Program-made: the position numbers and the translations under genes
From: Bacteroidales bacterium UBA4284
GTDB lineage: Bacteria > Bacteroidota > Bacteroidia > Bacteroidales > UBA932
Assembly (NCBI GenBank): GCA_002395925.1
Contig: DGVM01000055.1
Coordinates: 383 to 50,530 of the forward strand
Length of the DNA: 50,148 nt
Reading direction: 5' to 3'
The notes under the pieces: model-generated
Seen by the model: the letters and a program-made list of their open reading frames with translations, nothing else
Told to the model about the DNA's origin: nothing
The model's database searches: none
Shown here: in pieces, positions 40,358-49,178 of the stretch
Layout of the letters: every line of letters begins with the position of its first letter
How positions within the stretch are numbered: the first letter of the stretch is position 1

Positions 40358-40388
40358 TTTGCTATTTGTTGCAGAGAGTATAACTTTT
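40358..40388 (+). promoter_or_regulatory. Promoter of the secreted low-complexity protein gene
   Basis: TTTG at 40358-40361 and TAACTTTT at 40381-40388 are separated by 19 bases, close to the Bacteroidetes -33/-7 consensus with one mismatch in the -7 box. The start codon is 14 bases downstream. This is the only promoter in the window with a convincing -33 element. Confidence 0.55.
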
Positions 40389-40402
40389 AAACACTTACTG
40401 CG

Positions 40403-41284
40403 ATGAGAACTTTAAAATTCTTTCTCCCGGCGCTCTTCGTGATGCTCTTTGCGGCATCTGTGCCGGCGCTCGCGCAGCAAGGTGCGCGGCGCAACAATTC
40501 GGTCACCTCCCGTCAGGAGACCAAAGCCCAGGCAAAGCAGAACAAGGTCGATGCGGCCCAGAAGCCCGCTTCCGTAGCGGCTCAGCCCCAGACCGACCAG
40601 AGAATGCGTACAGCAGGCGGCTCGCAGGGCGACCGCAGGAACGGACGCAATACTTCGGGTAGTTCCGGTAGCAACAGGCCTCCCGCAGGCAGCGGTTACG
40701 GCTCTCACTCCGGAAGCGACAGACCTTCGGCAGGCGGTGGATATTCGTACGGCGGCAACAGGCCTCCCGCAGGCAGCGTACCTCCCCCTCCTCCTCCCGC
40801 AGGAAACTATCCCGGAGGTTACAACTATCCCGGCGTCCGCCCTCCTCTTCCCAGCATCAGGACATACGACAGGAGCGAGTCGATCTACCGTACCAACTGC
40901 TCTACCATAGTCCTGCGGACTCCTTTCCGCACCAAGGAAGATGCATACAGGTATGTCGAAAGACTGCTTGTCGAGAACGATTACTCCATCGGAACCTACG
41001 GCAACGGTTACAATTGGCTCCAGAGCGACATAGCGTTCATCCCTACGCCTTTCGACTGGACCAATCCCATGACCCACAACCAGTTCCGCATAAAGGTAAA
41101 CTTCGTAAGGTATTTCGGATACGTGCGTGTGACACTTAGCGGCGAGTGGCGCGAGTCGGTACTCTCCTCCATCTTCTCAACGCTTCGTTTCCAGCCCAGC
41201 AGCAGCTACAGTACCTACTACGCCTGGAACGTTCTCGAGGACCTGGCCGACGCCATCCCTCATACCGCAATCTCATACAGATAA
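40403..41284 (+). CDS. Secreted protein with Gly/Pro-rich repeat linker, function unknown
   Basis: The protein has 293 residues with signal peptide MRTLKFFLPALFVMLFAASVPALA. Residues about 25-150 are low complexity. They include three NRPPAG or DRPSAG repeats with GSGYGSHSGS spacing, a run of eight prolines, then NYPGGYNYPG. Residues about 155-293 form a compact domain with alternating strands (IVLRTPFRTKEDAYRYVERLL, FRIKVNFVRYFGYVRVTLSGEW) and a hydrophobic helix near the end. The plan is a linker that crosses cell-wall space followed by a folded domain. I do not recognise the family. It has its own promoter and terminator. Confidence 0.8.
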   Translation: MRTLKFFLPALFVMLFAASVPALAQQGARRNNSVTSRQETKAQAKQNKVDAAQKPASVAAQPQTDQRMRTAGGSQGDRRNGRNTSGSSGSNRPPAGSGYGSHSGSDRPSAGGGYSYGGNRPPAGSVPPPPPPAGNYPGGYNYPGVRPPLPSIRTYDRSESIYRTNCSTIVLRTPFRTKEDAYRYVERLLVENDYSIGTYGNGYNWLQSDIAFIPTPFDWTNPMTHNQFRIKVNFVRYFGYVRVTLSGEWRESVLSSIFSTLRFQPSSSYSTYYAWNVLEDLADAIPHTAISYR

Positions 41285-41318
41285 CTGCCATTCTAATAAA
41301 ACAGCAATTACTAGCGAA

Positions 41319-41350
41319 GGGGTCGACTAAAAATGTCGGCCTCTCTTTTT
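41319..41350 (+). terminator. Intrinsic terminator after the secreted protein gene
   Basis: ggggtcgac (41319-41327) pairs with gtcggcctc (41335-41343) over 9 bp with two G-U pairs and a 7-base loop. A T-run at 41346-41350 follows. It is oriented for the plus strand only. Confidence 0.7.
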
Positions 41351-41400
41351 GCGCGCCAGGCTCCGTTCGCTTTTTGTGTCAGCAGGGGAGACAATAGTAT

Positions 41401-42774
41401 CTACCAGCTGAGCAGCCGGACGCCGCTGAGGTCGAGAAGGGACGCGGCATCGAGGTCGGTGGCTTTTTCGGTCCAGAAAATCGTGCAATCCTTCAGGGTG
41501 ATGTCGTGGATGCAGGCGGGTGTGCCCTGTGCGCTTACGCCTATGCGGGCGTCGCGGCAGACTACGCCGTCAATGACGATGTCGCAGAATTCGGGCAGGA
41601 ACTCCTCGGTCTGCTCCAGCTTGCCCTTTTCGCCTACGTGAACGTTGGTGTAGGAGGTCTGGAAAACTATTGCCTGATCGCGTATGTCGCTCATCCACAC
41701 GTCTTTGATGCGTATGTTGGATATCTTTCCGCCGCGGGCCGGAGCGCTCTTGAAGCGCAGGCCGGTGTCGGTGCCGCTGAAAGTGTTTTCGAGTACGGCG
41801 ACGTCGTGGATTCCGGCAGAGAACTCGGAGCCGATTACGAATCCGCCGTGAGCGTGGAACACCTTGTTGCCGCGAATGAGTATGCGGCCGGTCGGACCTT
41901 GCTCCAGAGCCTTCTTGCCGGCTCCGGCCTTGAGGCATATTCCGTCGTCGCCCACGTCAACCGTGCAGTCGGCAACCAGCACGTCGCGGCTGTGCATAAG
42001 GTCGATACCGTCGCCGTTCTGTGCGTTCCAGGGGCATCGTACCGTAACTCCCACGATGGCAACATTCTCGCAGCGCTGCGGCACAAGTTGGAAGCGGGGA
42101 GAATTCTGGATGGTGACGCCGCTCACCAGCACCCTCTTGCAGTCGGTGAAGCGCACCAGGTGGACCCTCAGGCGCTCCTGTGCCTTATAATCGGGAGCGT
42201 TGTTGGCGACGTTCTTGAGGTCGAACGGATACCACAATGTGCCTTCTTCCACATCGACCCCGCCCATGCGGTGGTAGTCTTTCCATTCGACGTCGCTGAC
42301 CTTGTTGCGCTTGACGGCACGCCACCATTCGCCGTTGCCGTCGATGATGCCCTCGCCGGTAATGCTGACGTCGGTCCTTTTGCTGGCGCTGATGCCGGGC
42401 AGCACCTTGCCGTCTTCGCGTATGAAGGCAGCCCTGTCGGGAGTCATGATGAGCATGGCACCCTTCTGCAGGTGCAGGTCGATGCGGTCCTTGAGCACGA
42501 TGGGGCCAGTGAGCCAGACGCCGGAGGGCACTACAAGATGCCCGCCGCCAAGCTTGCCCAGCCTTGATATGGCCTTTTCAAATGCCTCAGTGCACAGAGT
42601 GACGCCGTCGGGAACGGCACCGAAGTCGCTAAGTATCACAGTATTGTCCGGAATCGACGGAGCCTCGGGGACAGGTAGCTCGAAAGGCAGTCCGTTATAG
42701 TATTTTCCGTAATCGACAGCACCGGCAGTCATGCAAAGTGCTGCAGCAAAAAGGGAAAGGAAGAATCGTTTCAT
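41401..42774 (-). CDS. Glycoside hydrolase family 28 (polygalacturonase-like), secreted
   Basis: The protein has 457 residues with signal peptide MKRFFLSLFAAALCMTAGA. The right-handed beta-helix of GH28 is clear. ILSDFGAVPDG and GEGIIDGNGEWW come early. The catalytic segments NAQNGDGIDLM and VGDDGICLKAG supply the Asp triad. HGGFVIGSEFSAG and GLRFKSAPARGG correspond to the usual HG.siGS and R-x-K regions. Family members hydrolyse galacturonan or rhamnogalacturonan, and exo-acting and xylogalacturonan types exist too. It is divergent from GH92, 37 bp away. Confidence 0.93.
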   Translation of the reverse strand: MKRFFLSLFAAALCMTAGAVDYGKYYNGLPFELPVPEAPSIPDNTVILSDFGAVPDGVTLCTEAFEKAISRLGKLGGGHLVVPSGVWLTGPIVLKDRIDLHLQKGAMLIMTPDRAAFIREDGKVLPGISASKRTDVSITGEGIIDGNGEWWRAVKRNKVSDVEWKDYHRMGGVDVEEGTLWYPFDLKNVANNAPDYKAQERLRVHLVRFTDCKRVLVSGVTIQNSPRFQLVPQRCENVAIVGVTVRCPWNAQNGDGIDLMHSRDVLVADCTVDVGDDGICLKAGAGKKALEQGPTGRILIRGNKVFHAHGGFVIGSEFSAGIHDVAVLENTFSGTDTGLRFKSAPARGGKISNIRIKDVWMSDIRDQAIVFQTSYTNVHVGEKGKLEQTEEFLPEFCDIVIDGVVCRDARIGVSAQGTPACIHDITLKDCTIFWTEKATDLDAASLLDLSGVRLLSW

Positions 42775-42778
42775 GCTC

Positions 42779-42786
42779 CAAATATA
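42779..42786 (-). promoter_or_regulatory. Candidate -7 box of the GH28 gene
   Basis: The minus strand reads TATATTTG, a full TAnnTTTG match identical to the box of the PreA-like operon, ending 4 bases before the GH28 ATG (42772-42774). Confidence 0.5.
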
Positions 42787-42796
42787 TAAAAATTCT

Positions 42797-42804
42797 TATT
42801 TTTG
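42797..42804 (+). promoter_or_regulatory. Candidate -7 box of the GH92 gene
   Basis: TATTTTTG matches TAnnTTTG and ends 7 bases before the ATG at 42812. The box is identical to those at 30173 and 39425. Confidence 0.5.
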
Positions 42805-42811
42805 TGCAGAT

Positions 42812-45358
42812 ATGACCACAGTAATTGCTTTAATTCTTTCCGCCCTGCTTACCCGATTTGCCGATCCTTTCGTAGGCACGGACGCCCACGGACACACTTT
42901 CCCTGGAGCCTGTGCCCCGTTCGGAATGATACAGCTCAGCCCCGATACCCGTCCCCGGGCGGGCGACTGGGACGGCTGCAGCGGGTACCACTATTCCGAC
43001 AGTCTTATCTACGGCTTCAGTCACACGCATCTCAGCGGTACGGGCTGCGATGACTGGTGCGACGTACTCGTGACACCCGGAGACGGTCCCTCCACATTCA
43101 GCCACAGCAGGGAAAAAGCAGAACCGGGCTACTATGAAGTGCTGCTCGACAATGGCATCCGCGTGCGCCTGGCGGCAGGCCGTCGAAGTGCCGTTCACGA
43201 ATATACTTTCCCGAAAGGAGCCAAGGCGAGCCTTACCGTGGATTTGCGCCACCGCGATGCGCTGGACGATTACCAGATGCACTTCGGAGGCAACTGGATA
43301 AGCGGCACGCGCGTTTCCAGCAGCTGGGCGCGCGGTCAGCACCTGTGCTTCCATATCGAATTCTCAGAACCTGCTGAGTGTGAGATGCTGCACGACGGGA
43401 AAGTTGCCCGGCTGACTTTCCAGGGCCGCCGTATTACCATTCGCGCCGCATTGTCCAGCGTGTCTGAAGATGGGGCCAGGGCCAATCTGCAAAGCGAATA
43501 TCCGGCGAGCCTCGGTGTCCTTCGCAAGTCCTCCTCAGAGGCCTGGAATGCATATCTGTCCAAGCTGCGCTGCCCGTACAAGGACACGGAACACCGGAGG
43601 CGTTTCTATACCGCCCTGTATCATACCAGCATACATCCTTCGCTGTATTCCGATGCCGACGGACGCTACCGGGGAATGGACGGCCAGATCCATACCGCCA
43701 AAGGCTGGGAACGTTATACCGTATTCTCCACCTGGGACACCTTCCGGGGCGAACATCCGCTGCTCTGCATGATAGAGCCAGAACGCTCCGGCGACTTTAT
43801 CCGTTCCATGCTCAGCATCTGGGAAGAAAACGGCAAACTGCCGGTCTGGGAACTCTCCGGATGGGAGACGAATTGCATGATAGGGTACAATTCCGCACCC
43901 ATAATCGCCGACGCCATAATGCGCGGCATCAAGGGATTCGATTACGAAACGGCCTTCCGCGCCATGGTGGAGAGCTCCTTGCGTCCCGAATTCGGTATGG
44001 CGAGCTTCCGCGCCAACGGCCTGGTGCTGGCCGACGACGAGCACGAGAGCGTGTCCAAGACTCTCGAATTCGCCTACGACGACTGGTGCGTGGCGCAAGT
44101 CGCCAAATACCTCGGACACACAGAAGAATACGAGCGCTACATGCGTTCGGCGCAGTACTGGCGCAATGTTTTCGACCCTTCTACGGGTTACATGCGTGCC
44201 AGGCTCAACGGCCGCTGGTACACCCCGTTCGACCCACGGGAGGTCAACAACAATTACACCGAGGCAAATTCCTGGCAGTACTCCTTCTTCGTGCCGCAGG
44301 ATGTTACGGGGCTTGTAGGAGCGCTCGGCGGGGGACAGGCATTCTTCTCCAGGCTCGACGCCCTCTTCTCCGCTCCCGAGGGCACGACCGGTCGCACGCA
44401 GGCCGACATAACGGGCTGCATAGGCCAGTATGCGCACGGCAACGAACCGAGCCACCATATTCCTTATCTGTATTCTGTCGCAGGGCGTCCCGAAGCAAGC
44501 GAACGCATCGTTTCCCGCATAATGGAAGAACTCTATACTTCGGCCCCCGACGGCCTGTGCGGCAACGACGACTGCGGACAGATGTCGGCCTGGTACGTGC
44601 TGAGTTCGCTGGGCCTTTATCCGTATTGTCCCGGCGGCGAAGTGTCGGGAATGACATACATACCCAAGAGCATTACGGTCAATCCCTGGTTCGAGACTCC
44701 GTCCGAAATGTTCTCCGACTCCCTGACGGTGTCGATAGGTGGCGAAGGAAACATCTGGTACAGGGTCGGCGAAGGACGCTTCCAGCCCTATGAAGGGCCG
44801 TTCACCGTAAAGCAGACCTGCACCATGGAGGCCTACAGCGAATTGCATGGAGAGCGCAGTTTCACCACCCGCTGCACGGTGAACAAGATATTCAGCGACA
44901 GGGATATAACGATACTTTCGAAATGTTCGTCCCAGTATTCGGCAGGCGGCCCGCAGGCGCTTATCGACTCTCGCAGGGGCGGTGCCAACTGGCGTACCGG
45001 CGGGTGGCAGGGCTACCAGGGAACCGACTTCGACGCCGTGGTGGACCTTCGGGAAGTCCGTACGGTGAAACGCGTCGCTGCCGGATTCTGCCAGGACGCG
45101 CGCTCATGGATATGGATGCCCGTGAAAGTGTCATTCCTTGGGTCGGAAGACGGTATCGAATACCGGACGCTGGCGGTAGAGACTACGCCGGTCGATTCCC
45201 GCGACATGGAGGTCCAGCGTTGGGACTGTTCTGCACCGGTCGATACGCAGCTGCGTTACGTCAAGGTGCATGCAGAGAATTTCGGTGCCATCCCCGAATG
45301 GCACCCGGGTGCCGGTTATCCCGCCTTCATATTCATAGACGAGATAACCGTAGAGTAA
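42812..45358 (+). CDS. Glycoside hydrolase family 92 alpha-mannosidase with C-terminal F5/8-type C domain
   Basis: The ATG at 42812 follows the promoter box. Upstream in-frame starts would reach into the divergent gene. The protein has 848 residues with a short hydrophobic front (MTTVIALILSALLT) that may be a signal peptide. GH92 hallmarks are DPFVGTDAHGHTFPGACAPFGM, SGYHYSD, SHTHLSGTG, STWDTFRGEHPL, NYTEANSWQY, HGNEPSHHIPYLY and GNDDCGQMSAWYVLSSLG. From about residue 710 an F5/8-type-C/CBM32-like domain follows (WQGYQGTDFDAVVDL, RYVKVHAENFG). GH92 enzymes are calcium-dependent exo-alpha-mannosidases acting on N-glycans or yeast mannan. The gene abuts the convergent OTC gene with no spacer. 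Confidence 0.95.
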   Translation: MTTVIALILSALLTRFADPFVGTDAHGHTFPGACAPFGMIQLSPDTRPRAGDWDGCSGYHYSDSLIYGFSHTHLSGTGCDDWCDVLVTPGDGPSTFSHSREKAEPGYYEVLLDNGIRVRLAAGRRSAVHEYTFPKGAKASLTVDLRHRDALDDYQMHFGGNWISGTRVSSSWARGQHLCFHIEFSEPAECEMLHDGKVARLTFQGRRITIRAALSSVSEDGARANLQSEYPASLGVLRKSSSEAWNAYLSKLRCPYKDTEHRRRFYTALYHTSIHPSLYSDADGRYRGMDGQIHTAKGWERYTVFSTWDTFRGEHPLLCMIEPERSGDFIRSMLSIWEENGKLPVWELSGWETNCMIGYNSAPIIADAIMRGIKGFDYETAFRAMVESSLRPEFGMASFRANGLVLADDEHESVSKTLEFAYDDWCVAQVAKYLGHTEEYERYMRSAQYWRNVFDPSTGYMRARLNGRWYTPFDPREVNNNYTEANSWQYSFFVPQDVTGLVGALGGGQAFFSRLDALFSAPEGTTGRTQADITGCIGQYAHGNEPSHHIPYLYSVAGRPEASERIVSRIMEELYTSAPDGLCGNDDCGQMSAWYVLSSLGLYPYCPGGEVSGMTYIPKSITVNPWFETPSEMFSDSLTVSIGGEGNIWYRVGEGRFQPYEGPFTVKQTCTMEAYSELHGERSFTTRCTVNKIFSDRDITILSKCSSQYSAGGPQALIDSRRGGANWRTGGWQGYQGTDFDAVVDLREVRTVKRVAAGFCQDARSWIWMPVKVSFLGSEDGIEYRTLAVETTPVDSRDMEVQRWDCSAPVDTQLRYVKVHAENFGAIPEWHPGAGYPAFIFIDEITVE

Positions 45359-46357
45359 CTAACCCAGGGTGGCGACCATTACGGCCTTGATGGTGTGCAT
45401 TCGGTTTTCGGCCTCGTCGAAGACGATGCTGCAGGGGCCTTCGAACACCTCTTCCGTGACCTCTACGCCGTCGAGTCCGAATTTCTCGAACACGTCGCGT
45501 CCAACGCGGGTCTCGAGGTTGTGGTATGCGGGAAGGCAGTGCATGAACTTGCACTCCGGATTGCCGGTCTTCTGCATGAGTGCCGCGTTGACCTGATAGG
45601 GACGGAGCATCTCGATCCTCTCTTTCCAGACTTCGTCGGGTTCGCCCATCGACACCCATACGTCGGTGTAGATGAAGTCGCATCCGCGCACTCCGGCTTC
45701 TACGTCGTCGGTAATGGTGATGCGGGCGCCGGTCTGTGCGGCGACCTTGCGGCATTCCTCCACCAGTTCGGCAGAAGGCTGCAGTGCCTTGGGGGCAACG
45801 ATACGGACGTCCATGCCCATCTTTGCACCGCCGACGAGAAGCGAATTGCCCATGTTGAAGCGGGCGTCGCCAAGGTAGGCGTACGATACCTCGCGCAGCG
45901 GCTTGTCGCTATGCTCGCGCATGGTAAGGAAATCGGCGAGAATCTGTGTGGGGTGGAATTCGTTGGTCAGGCCGTTCCACACCGGAACTCCCGAATACTC
46001 AGCAAGTTCCTCGACAGTCTTCTGAGCGAATCCGCGGTATTCTATTCCGTCGTACATGCGTCCCAGAACGCGGGCGGTATCTTTCATTGACTCCTTGACG
46101 CCGATCTGCGACCCCGTAGGCCCAAGATAGGTGACGTGGGCGCCCTGGTCGTGTGCCGCCACCTCAAAGGCGCAGCGGGTGCGGGTGGATGTCTTTTCGA
46201 AAATGAGGGCTATGTTCTTGCCAGTAAGGCGCGGCTGCTCCGTGCCTGCGTATTTAGCTTTCTTGAGGTCGGCCGCCAGGTCGAGCAGAAACTCTATCTC
46301 CTTGGGAGTGAAGTCCAGCAGCTTGAGGAAGCTGCGGTTTTTGAGGTTGAATGCCAT
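45359..46357 (-). CDS. Ornithine carbamoyltransferase (probably catabolic)
   Basis: The start at the ATG at 46357 ([14 protein letters not shown]) gives 332 residues, the usual length. Longer frames invade the carbamate kinase gene. Carbamoyl-phosphate binding is shown by [25 protein letters not shown] and [17 protein letters not shown] and [28 protein letters not shown] are also family-typical. The sequence looks like true OTC rather than the N-acetyl- or N-succinylornithine type that many Bacteroidetes use for arginine synthesis. Position after an arginine-deiminase-like gene and carbamate kinase argues for phosphorolysis of citrulline to ornithine plus carbamoyl phosphate. It lies 11 bp after carbamate kinase. 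Confidence 0.93.
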   Translation of the reverse strand: MAFNLKNRSFLKLLDFTPKEIEFLLDLAADLKKAKYAGTEQPRLTGKNIALIFEKTSTRTRCAFEVAAHDQGAHVTYLGPTGSQIGVKESMKDTARVLGRMYDGIEYRGFAQKTVEELAEYSGVPVWNGLTNEFHPTQILADFLTMREHSDKPLREVSYAYLGDARFNMGNSLLVGGAKMGMDVRIVAPKALQPSAELVEECRKVAAQTGARITITDDVEAGVRGCDFIYTDVWVSMGEPDEVWKERIEMLRPYQVNAALMQKTGNPECKFMHCLPAYHNLETRVGRDVFEKFGLDGVEVTEEVFEGPCSIVFDEAENRMHTIKAVMVATLG

Positions 46358-46368
46358 ATTGCTGATTG

Positions 46369-47295
46369 TTAAAGTATTATTCTGGTTCCACAGGCAGGAT
46401 TGTCGAGCTGCCCGGCCTCGGTTATTACGCATTGGGCACCGCCGGCGCGGACGAAACTTATGCCGGCACGCACCTTGGGTGCCATTGAGCCCTCGGTGAA
46501 CATGCCCTGTGAGAGGTACTCCTCCGCCTGGTCTGCAGTGACGACGTCCAGCGCCTTCTGGTCGGGCTTGCGGAAATTGATATATACCTTGGGTACGTCG
46601 GTGAGGATGTAAAACTCGTCGGCCTTCATGCGCACCGCCGCAAGGGCGCTCGCCAGGTCTTTGTCGATTACCGCTTCGATTCCCTTGTGCCCGTCCTCGG
46701 TCTTTACGACGGGGATGCCTCCTCCGCCTACCGTAACGACGATGTTGCCTTCCCGGGCGAGCCGTTCGACAATGTCGATATTGCTGATGGCCACAGGCTT
46801 GGGGGAGGCTACAACTTTTCGCCAGCCCCTTCCCTGGGGGTCTTCGCGCCACTGTCCGGGGCTCGCGGCAGCCTGCTCTGCGGTATAATAGGGCCCTACA
46901 GGCTTGGTGGGATTGTCGAATGCGGGATCGGCTGCATCGACCTCCACCCGCGTGACGAGAGACACTATGCGGCGGTCCAGGCCTGCCTTCTTGAGGACCT
47001 TTTCCATCGCGGTTTCAATGAGATAGGCTATGGAACCCTGCGTCTGCGAGCCGCAGCAGTCCATAGGCATGGCGGGCAGGCCGAAGATCTGGCGTCCGGC
47101 TTCGTGCTGGAGCATGACATTGCCTACCTGCGGACCGTTTCCGTGCCCTATGACAATATTGTAGCCCCTTTCCAGCAGGTGGCACAGCTGGGAGCAGGTG
47201 CTTTCCACGTTGGCGAGCTGTTCTTCAAAAGTGCCTTTCTGACCGGCGCGAAGGAGGGCGTTGCCTCCGAACGCAATCATTGCAAGCTTTGACAT
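46369..47295 (-). CDS. arcC: Carbamate kinase
   Basis: The start at the ATG at 47295 ([15 protein letters not shown]) follows the deiminase stop by 2 bp and gives 308 residues, normal for the family. Motifs are [74 protein letters not shown] and [10 protein letters not shown]. The enzyme turns carbamoyl phosphate and ADP into ATP, CO2 and ammonia, the energy-yielding step of the arginine deiminase pathway. It is cytoplasmic. Confidence 0.95.
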   Translation of the reverse strand: MSKLAMIAFGGNALLRAGQKGTFEEQLANVESTCSQLCHLLERGYNIVIGHGNGPQVGNVMLQHEAGRQIFGLPAMPMDCCGSQTQGSIAYLIETAMEKVLKKAGLDRRIVSLVTRVEVDAADPAFDNPTKPVGPYYTAEQAAASPGQWREDPQGRGWRKVVASPKPVAISNIDIVERLAREGNIVVTVGGGGIPVVKTEDGHKGIEAVIDKDLASALAAVRMKADEFYILTDVPKVYINFRKPDQKALDVVTADQAEEYLSQGMFTEGSMAPKVRAGISFVRAGGAQCVITEAGQLDNPACGTRIIL

Positions 47296-47297
47296 GG

Positions 47298-48212
47298 CTA
47301 ATCGCGTCTGAGAGGAAGGGTGGAACAGCGCAGCAGGCCTCCCATCTTGGAGATCTCGCGGTAGGGGACGGTTTCGACGGTCATTCCCCATTTTTCGCGC
47401 AGGTGCTGGCCCAGGCGGGTGAAGTTCTCTTCTATGACCACCACGTCTTCCGAAATCGAGAAAATGTTGGAGTTCATCCAGTACATCTCCTCCTTGGTGA
47501 GCTCGAAGACGTTGTCGCGTCCGAACATGTCAACGAGGTGGTCGGCGTCGCGCGGATTGAGGAAGCCGGGCTTGTATATTATGGCCTTGTCACGCCCTAC
47601 CGGCATGAAGGTGCAGTCCAGATGGAGTATGCCCTCGTAGGGGTCGGTGTCGCTCTTGCGGAGGTTGAGGGGGATGATGGTCTTGGATGGGAAGATCATC
47701 TTCAGGTAGTCCAGTGCGAGACGGTTCGTGCGGGCGGTCTTGACCTCGGGGTAATCCTCGAACGCATACTGACCCACGAATACCACGCCGTTGTAGAGCA
47801 CTACGTCGCCGCCCTCCACATGGACCGCCTCGGGCAGATTGTAGATCTGCTTGTAATGGATCTGGCGGTATATGGGATCGTAGGCGTCAATCTCTTCCTG
47901 ACGGTCGGGTATGACGTTGGATACTATTATCTTGTCGTCGATGACGAAGCCCACGTCGCGGGCGAAGATCTGGTTGCAGTTCTTTACCAGCTGCGGCCTG
48001 TGCACCTTGACGCCGTACTTGAGAAGGACGGCCTCGAATGCGTTCATCTCGGCTGTGATGTCCTCCTGCTTGGGGTACACTCCCTTGAGGACCGATTCGT
48101 AAGATTTGGCGTCGAAGGTCTCGCGGAGTTTGGGGACAGGGCCGTTGCTGTCGGGCAGGCCGAGGACCACCTCACGAAGGCGGCCTGTTTCTGATTTGAC
48201 GAAGATGTCCAT
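47298..48212 (-). CDS. Short arginine deiminase / amidinotransferase-family enzyme
   Basis: The start at the ATG at 48212 (MDIFVKSETGRLRE) follows the transporter stop by 2 bp and gives 304 residues, about 100 shorter than classical ArcA. Guanidine-modifying superfamily landmarks are FARDVGF (Asp86), HVEGGDVVLY, HLDCTFMPVG (His197) and GGLLRCSTLPLRR (nucleophile Cys296). Linked to OTC and carbamate kinase, it most likely converts arginine to citrulline and ammonia. Dimethylarginine hydrolase or another guanidine hydrolase activity remains possible from sequence alone. The tight spacing with both neighbours supports a single catabolic operon. Confidence 0.82.
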   Translation of the reverse strand: MDIFVKSETGRLREVVLGLPDSNGPVPKLRETFDAKSYESVLKGVYPKQEDITAEMNAFEAVLLKYGVKVHRPQLVKNCNQIFARDVGFVIDDKIIVSNVIPDRQEEIDAYDPIYRQIHYKQIYNLPEAVHVEGGDVVLYNGVVFVGQYAFEDYPEVKTARTNRLALDYLKMIFPSKTIIPLNLRKSDTDPYEGILHLDCTFMPVGRDKAIIYKPGFLNPRDADHLVDMFGRDNVFELTKEEMYWMNSNIFSISEDVVVIEENFTRLGQHLREKWGMTVETVPYREISKMGGLLRCSTLPLRRD

Positions 48213-48214
48213 TA

Positions 48215-49102
48215 TTATTTCTTGGTATATTGAGTTAGATAAATTCCTATCATGCCGACGCCCAGTCCTGCCCACTGCAGGCCGTTGAGGGTCTCCTCGC
48301 CGAGGATGAAGGCTATGAGCGCCGTAACCAGCGGCACTATCGCGAGAAATACGCTGGTATGTGCGACCCCCAGATTCTTGATGGCGACCGCCCAGGTAGT
48401 GAATGCCGTGGCGCTGCAAAGGCAGGCAAGGGCCAGGATGGGATATATGACATCCCAGCAGAGGTAGGTCGAAGGCTCAAAGTGCGAAATGCCCTTCGAG
48501 AGGAAGAGCGGCAGGAAAAACACCGCTCCCAGCAGGAACTGGTACATCACGATAACCGACGGCGAATAGTTGTCGGAGAGGGATTTGGTGAACGCGATCT
48601 GGCTCACCTCGGAGGCCACCGCTATAAAGAGTATGAGTATTCCGAGCAGGAACAGCTCGCCCGTGGAGCCGTTTTTCCAGGTGACTATCCAGAGTCCGGC
48701 CAGGGTGATGAAGACTCCTGCTACGTTGAGCTTGCTGAACTTCTCTTTGAAGATGAGCAGCCCCACGACCATTGCGAAAATGGGATTGGTGGCGATTACG
48801 AGCGAAGTGATGGTGGGGGAGCCGGTGAACTTGAGCCCGTAAGTCTCTGCAACAAAATATATGAAAGGCATGCAGAGGGCCAGAAGCACGAATTTGAGTA
48901 CGTGCTGCCGGTGCATTTTCATTTTCTGGCCTGTAATCTTGTTGAAGCACCAGAGTATGATGCCGGCCATGAGGATGCGTACGGGAACGAAGAATTCAAC
49001 CGGAATTTCGAGGTTGAGAAGGCGGTCCGCCCAGATATAAGACATTGCCCAGAGGACCACGGTGGTCATCGCGGCAAGGTAGGATGTGAGTTTTTTGTTC
49101 AT
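48215..49102 (-). CDS. EamA/DMT-family transporter
   Basis: The protein has 295 residues with ten predicted membrane helices arranged as two EamA repeats: the first around YLAAMTTVVLWAMSYIWADR to AMVVGLLIFKEKFSKLN, the second around LFLLGILILFIAVASEVSQIA to ALIAFILGEETLNGLQWAG. DMT carriers export or exchange metabolites such as amino acids. It leads the arginine deiminase operon, where an ArcD antiporter would be expected, so it may export ornithine or citrulline or import arginine. That role is inference from position only. Confidence 0.9.
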   Translation of the reverse strand: MNKKLTSYLAAMTTVVLWAMSYIWADRLLNLEIPVEFFVPVRILMAGIILWCFNKITGQKMKMHRQHVLKFVLLALCMPFIYFVAETYGLKFTGSPTITSLVIATNPIFAMVVGLLIFKEKFSKLNVAGVFITLAGLWIVTWKNGSTGELFLLGILILFIAVASEVSQIAFTKSLSDNYSPSVIVMYQFLLGAVFFLPLFLSKGISHFEPSTYLCWDVIYPILALACLCSATAFTTWAVAIKNLGVAHTSVFLAIVPLVTALIAFILGEETLNGLQWAGLGVGMIGIYLTQYTKK

Positions 49103-49131
49103 TCTGCAGGTGCAGTAGTTTCAGTGCGCTG

Positions 49132-49139
49132 CAAAGATA
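49132..49139 (-). promoter_or_regulatory. Candidate -7 box of the arginine deiminase operon
   Basis: The minus strand reads TATCTTTG, a TAnnTTTG match. A CTTG at 49160-49163 forms a one-mismatch -33 element with 20-base spacing. The ATG is 29 bases downstream, so this transcript would have an ordinary short leader. Confidence 0.55.
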
Positions 49140-49178
49140 ACAATTTTTCGCTCACCGGGCAAGCTGAAAAGCCCTCTT

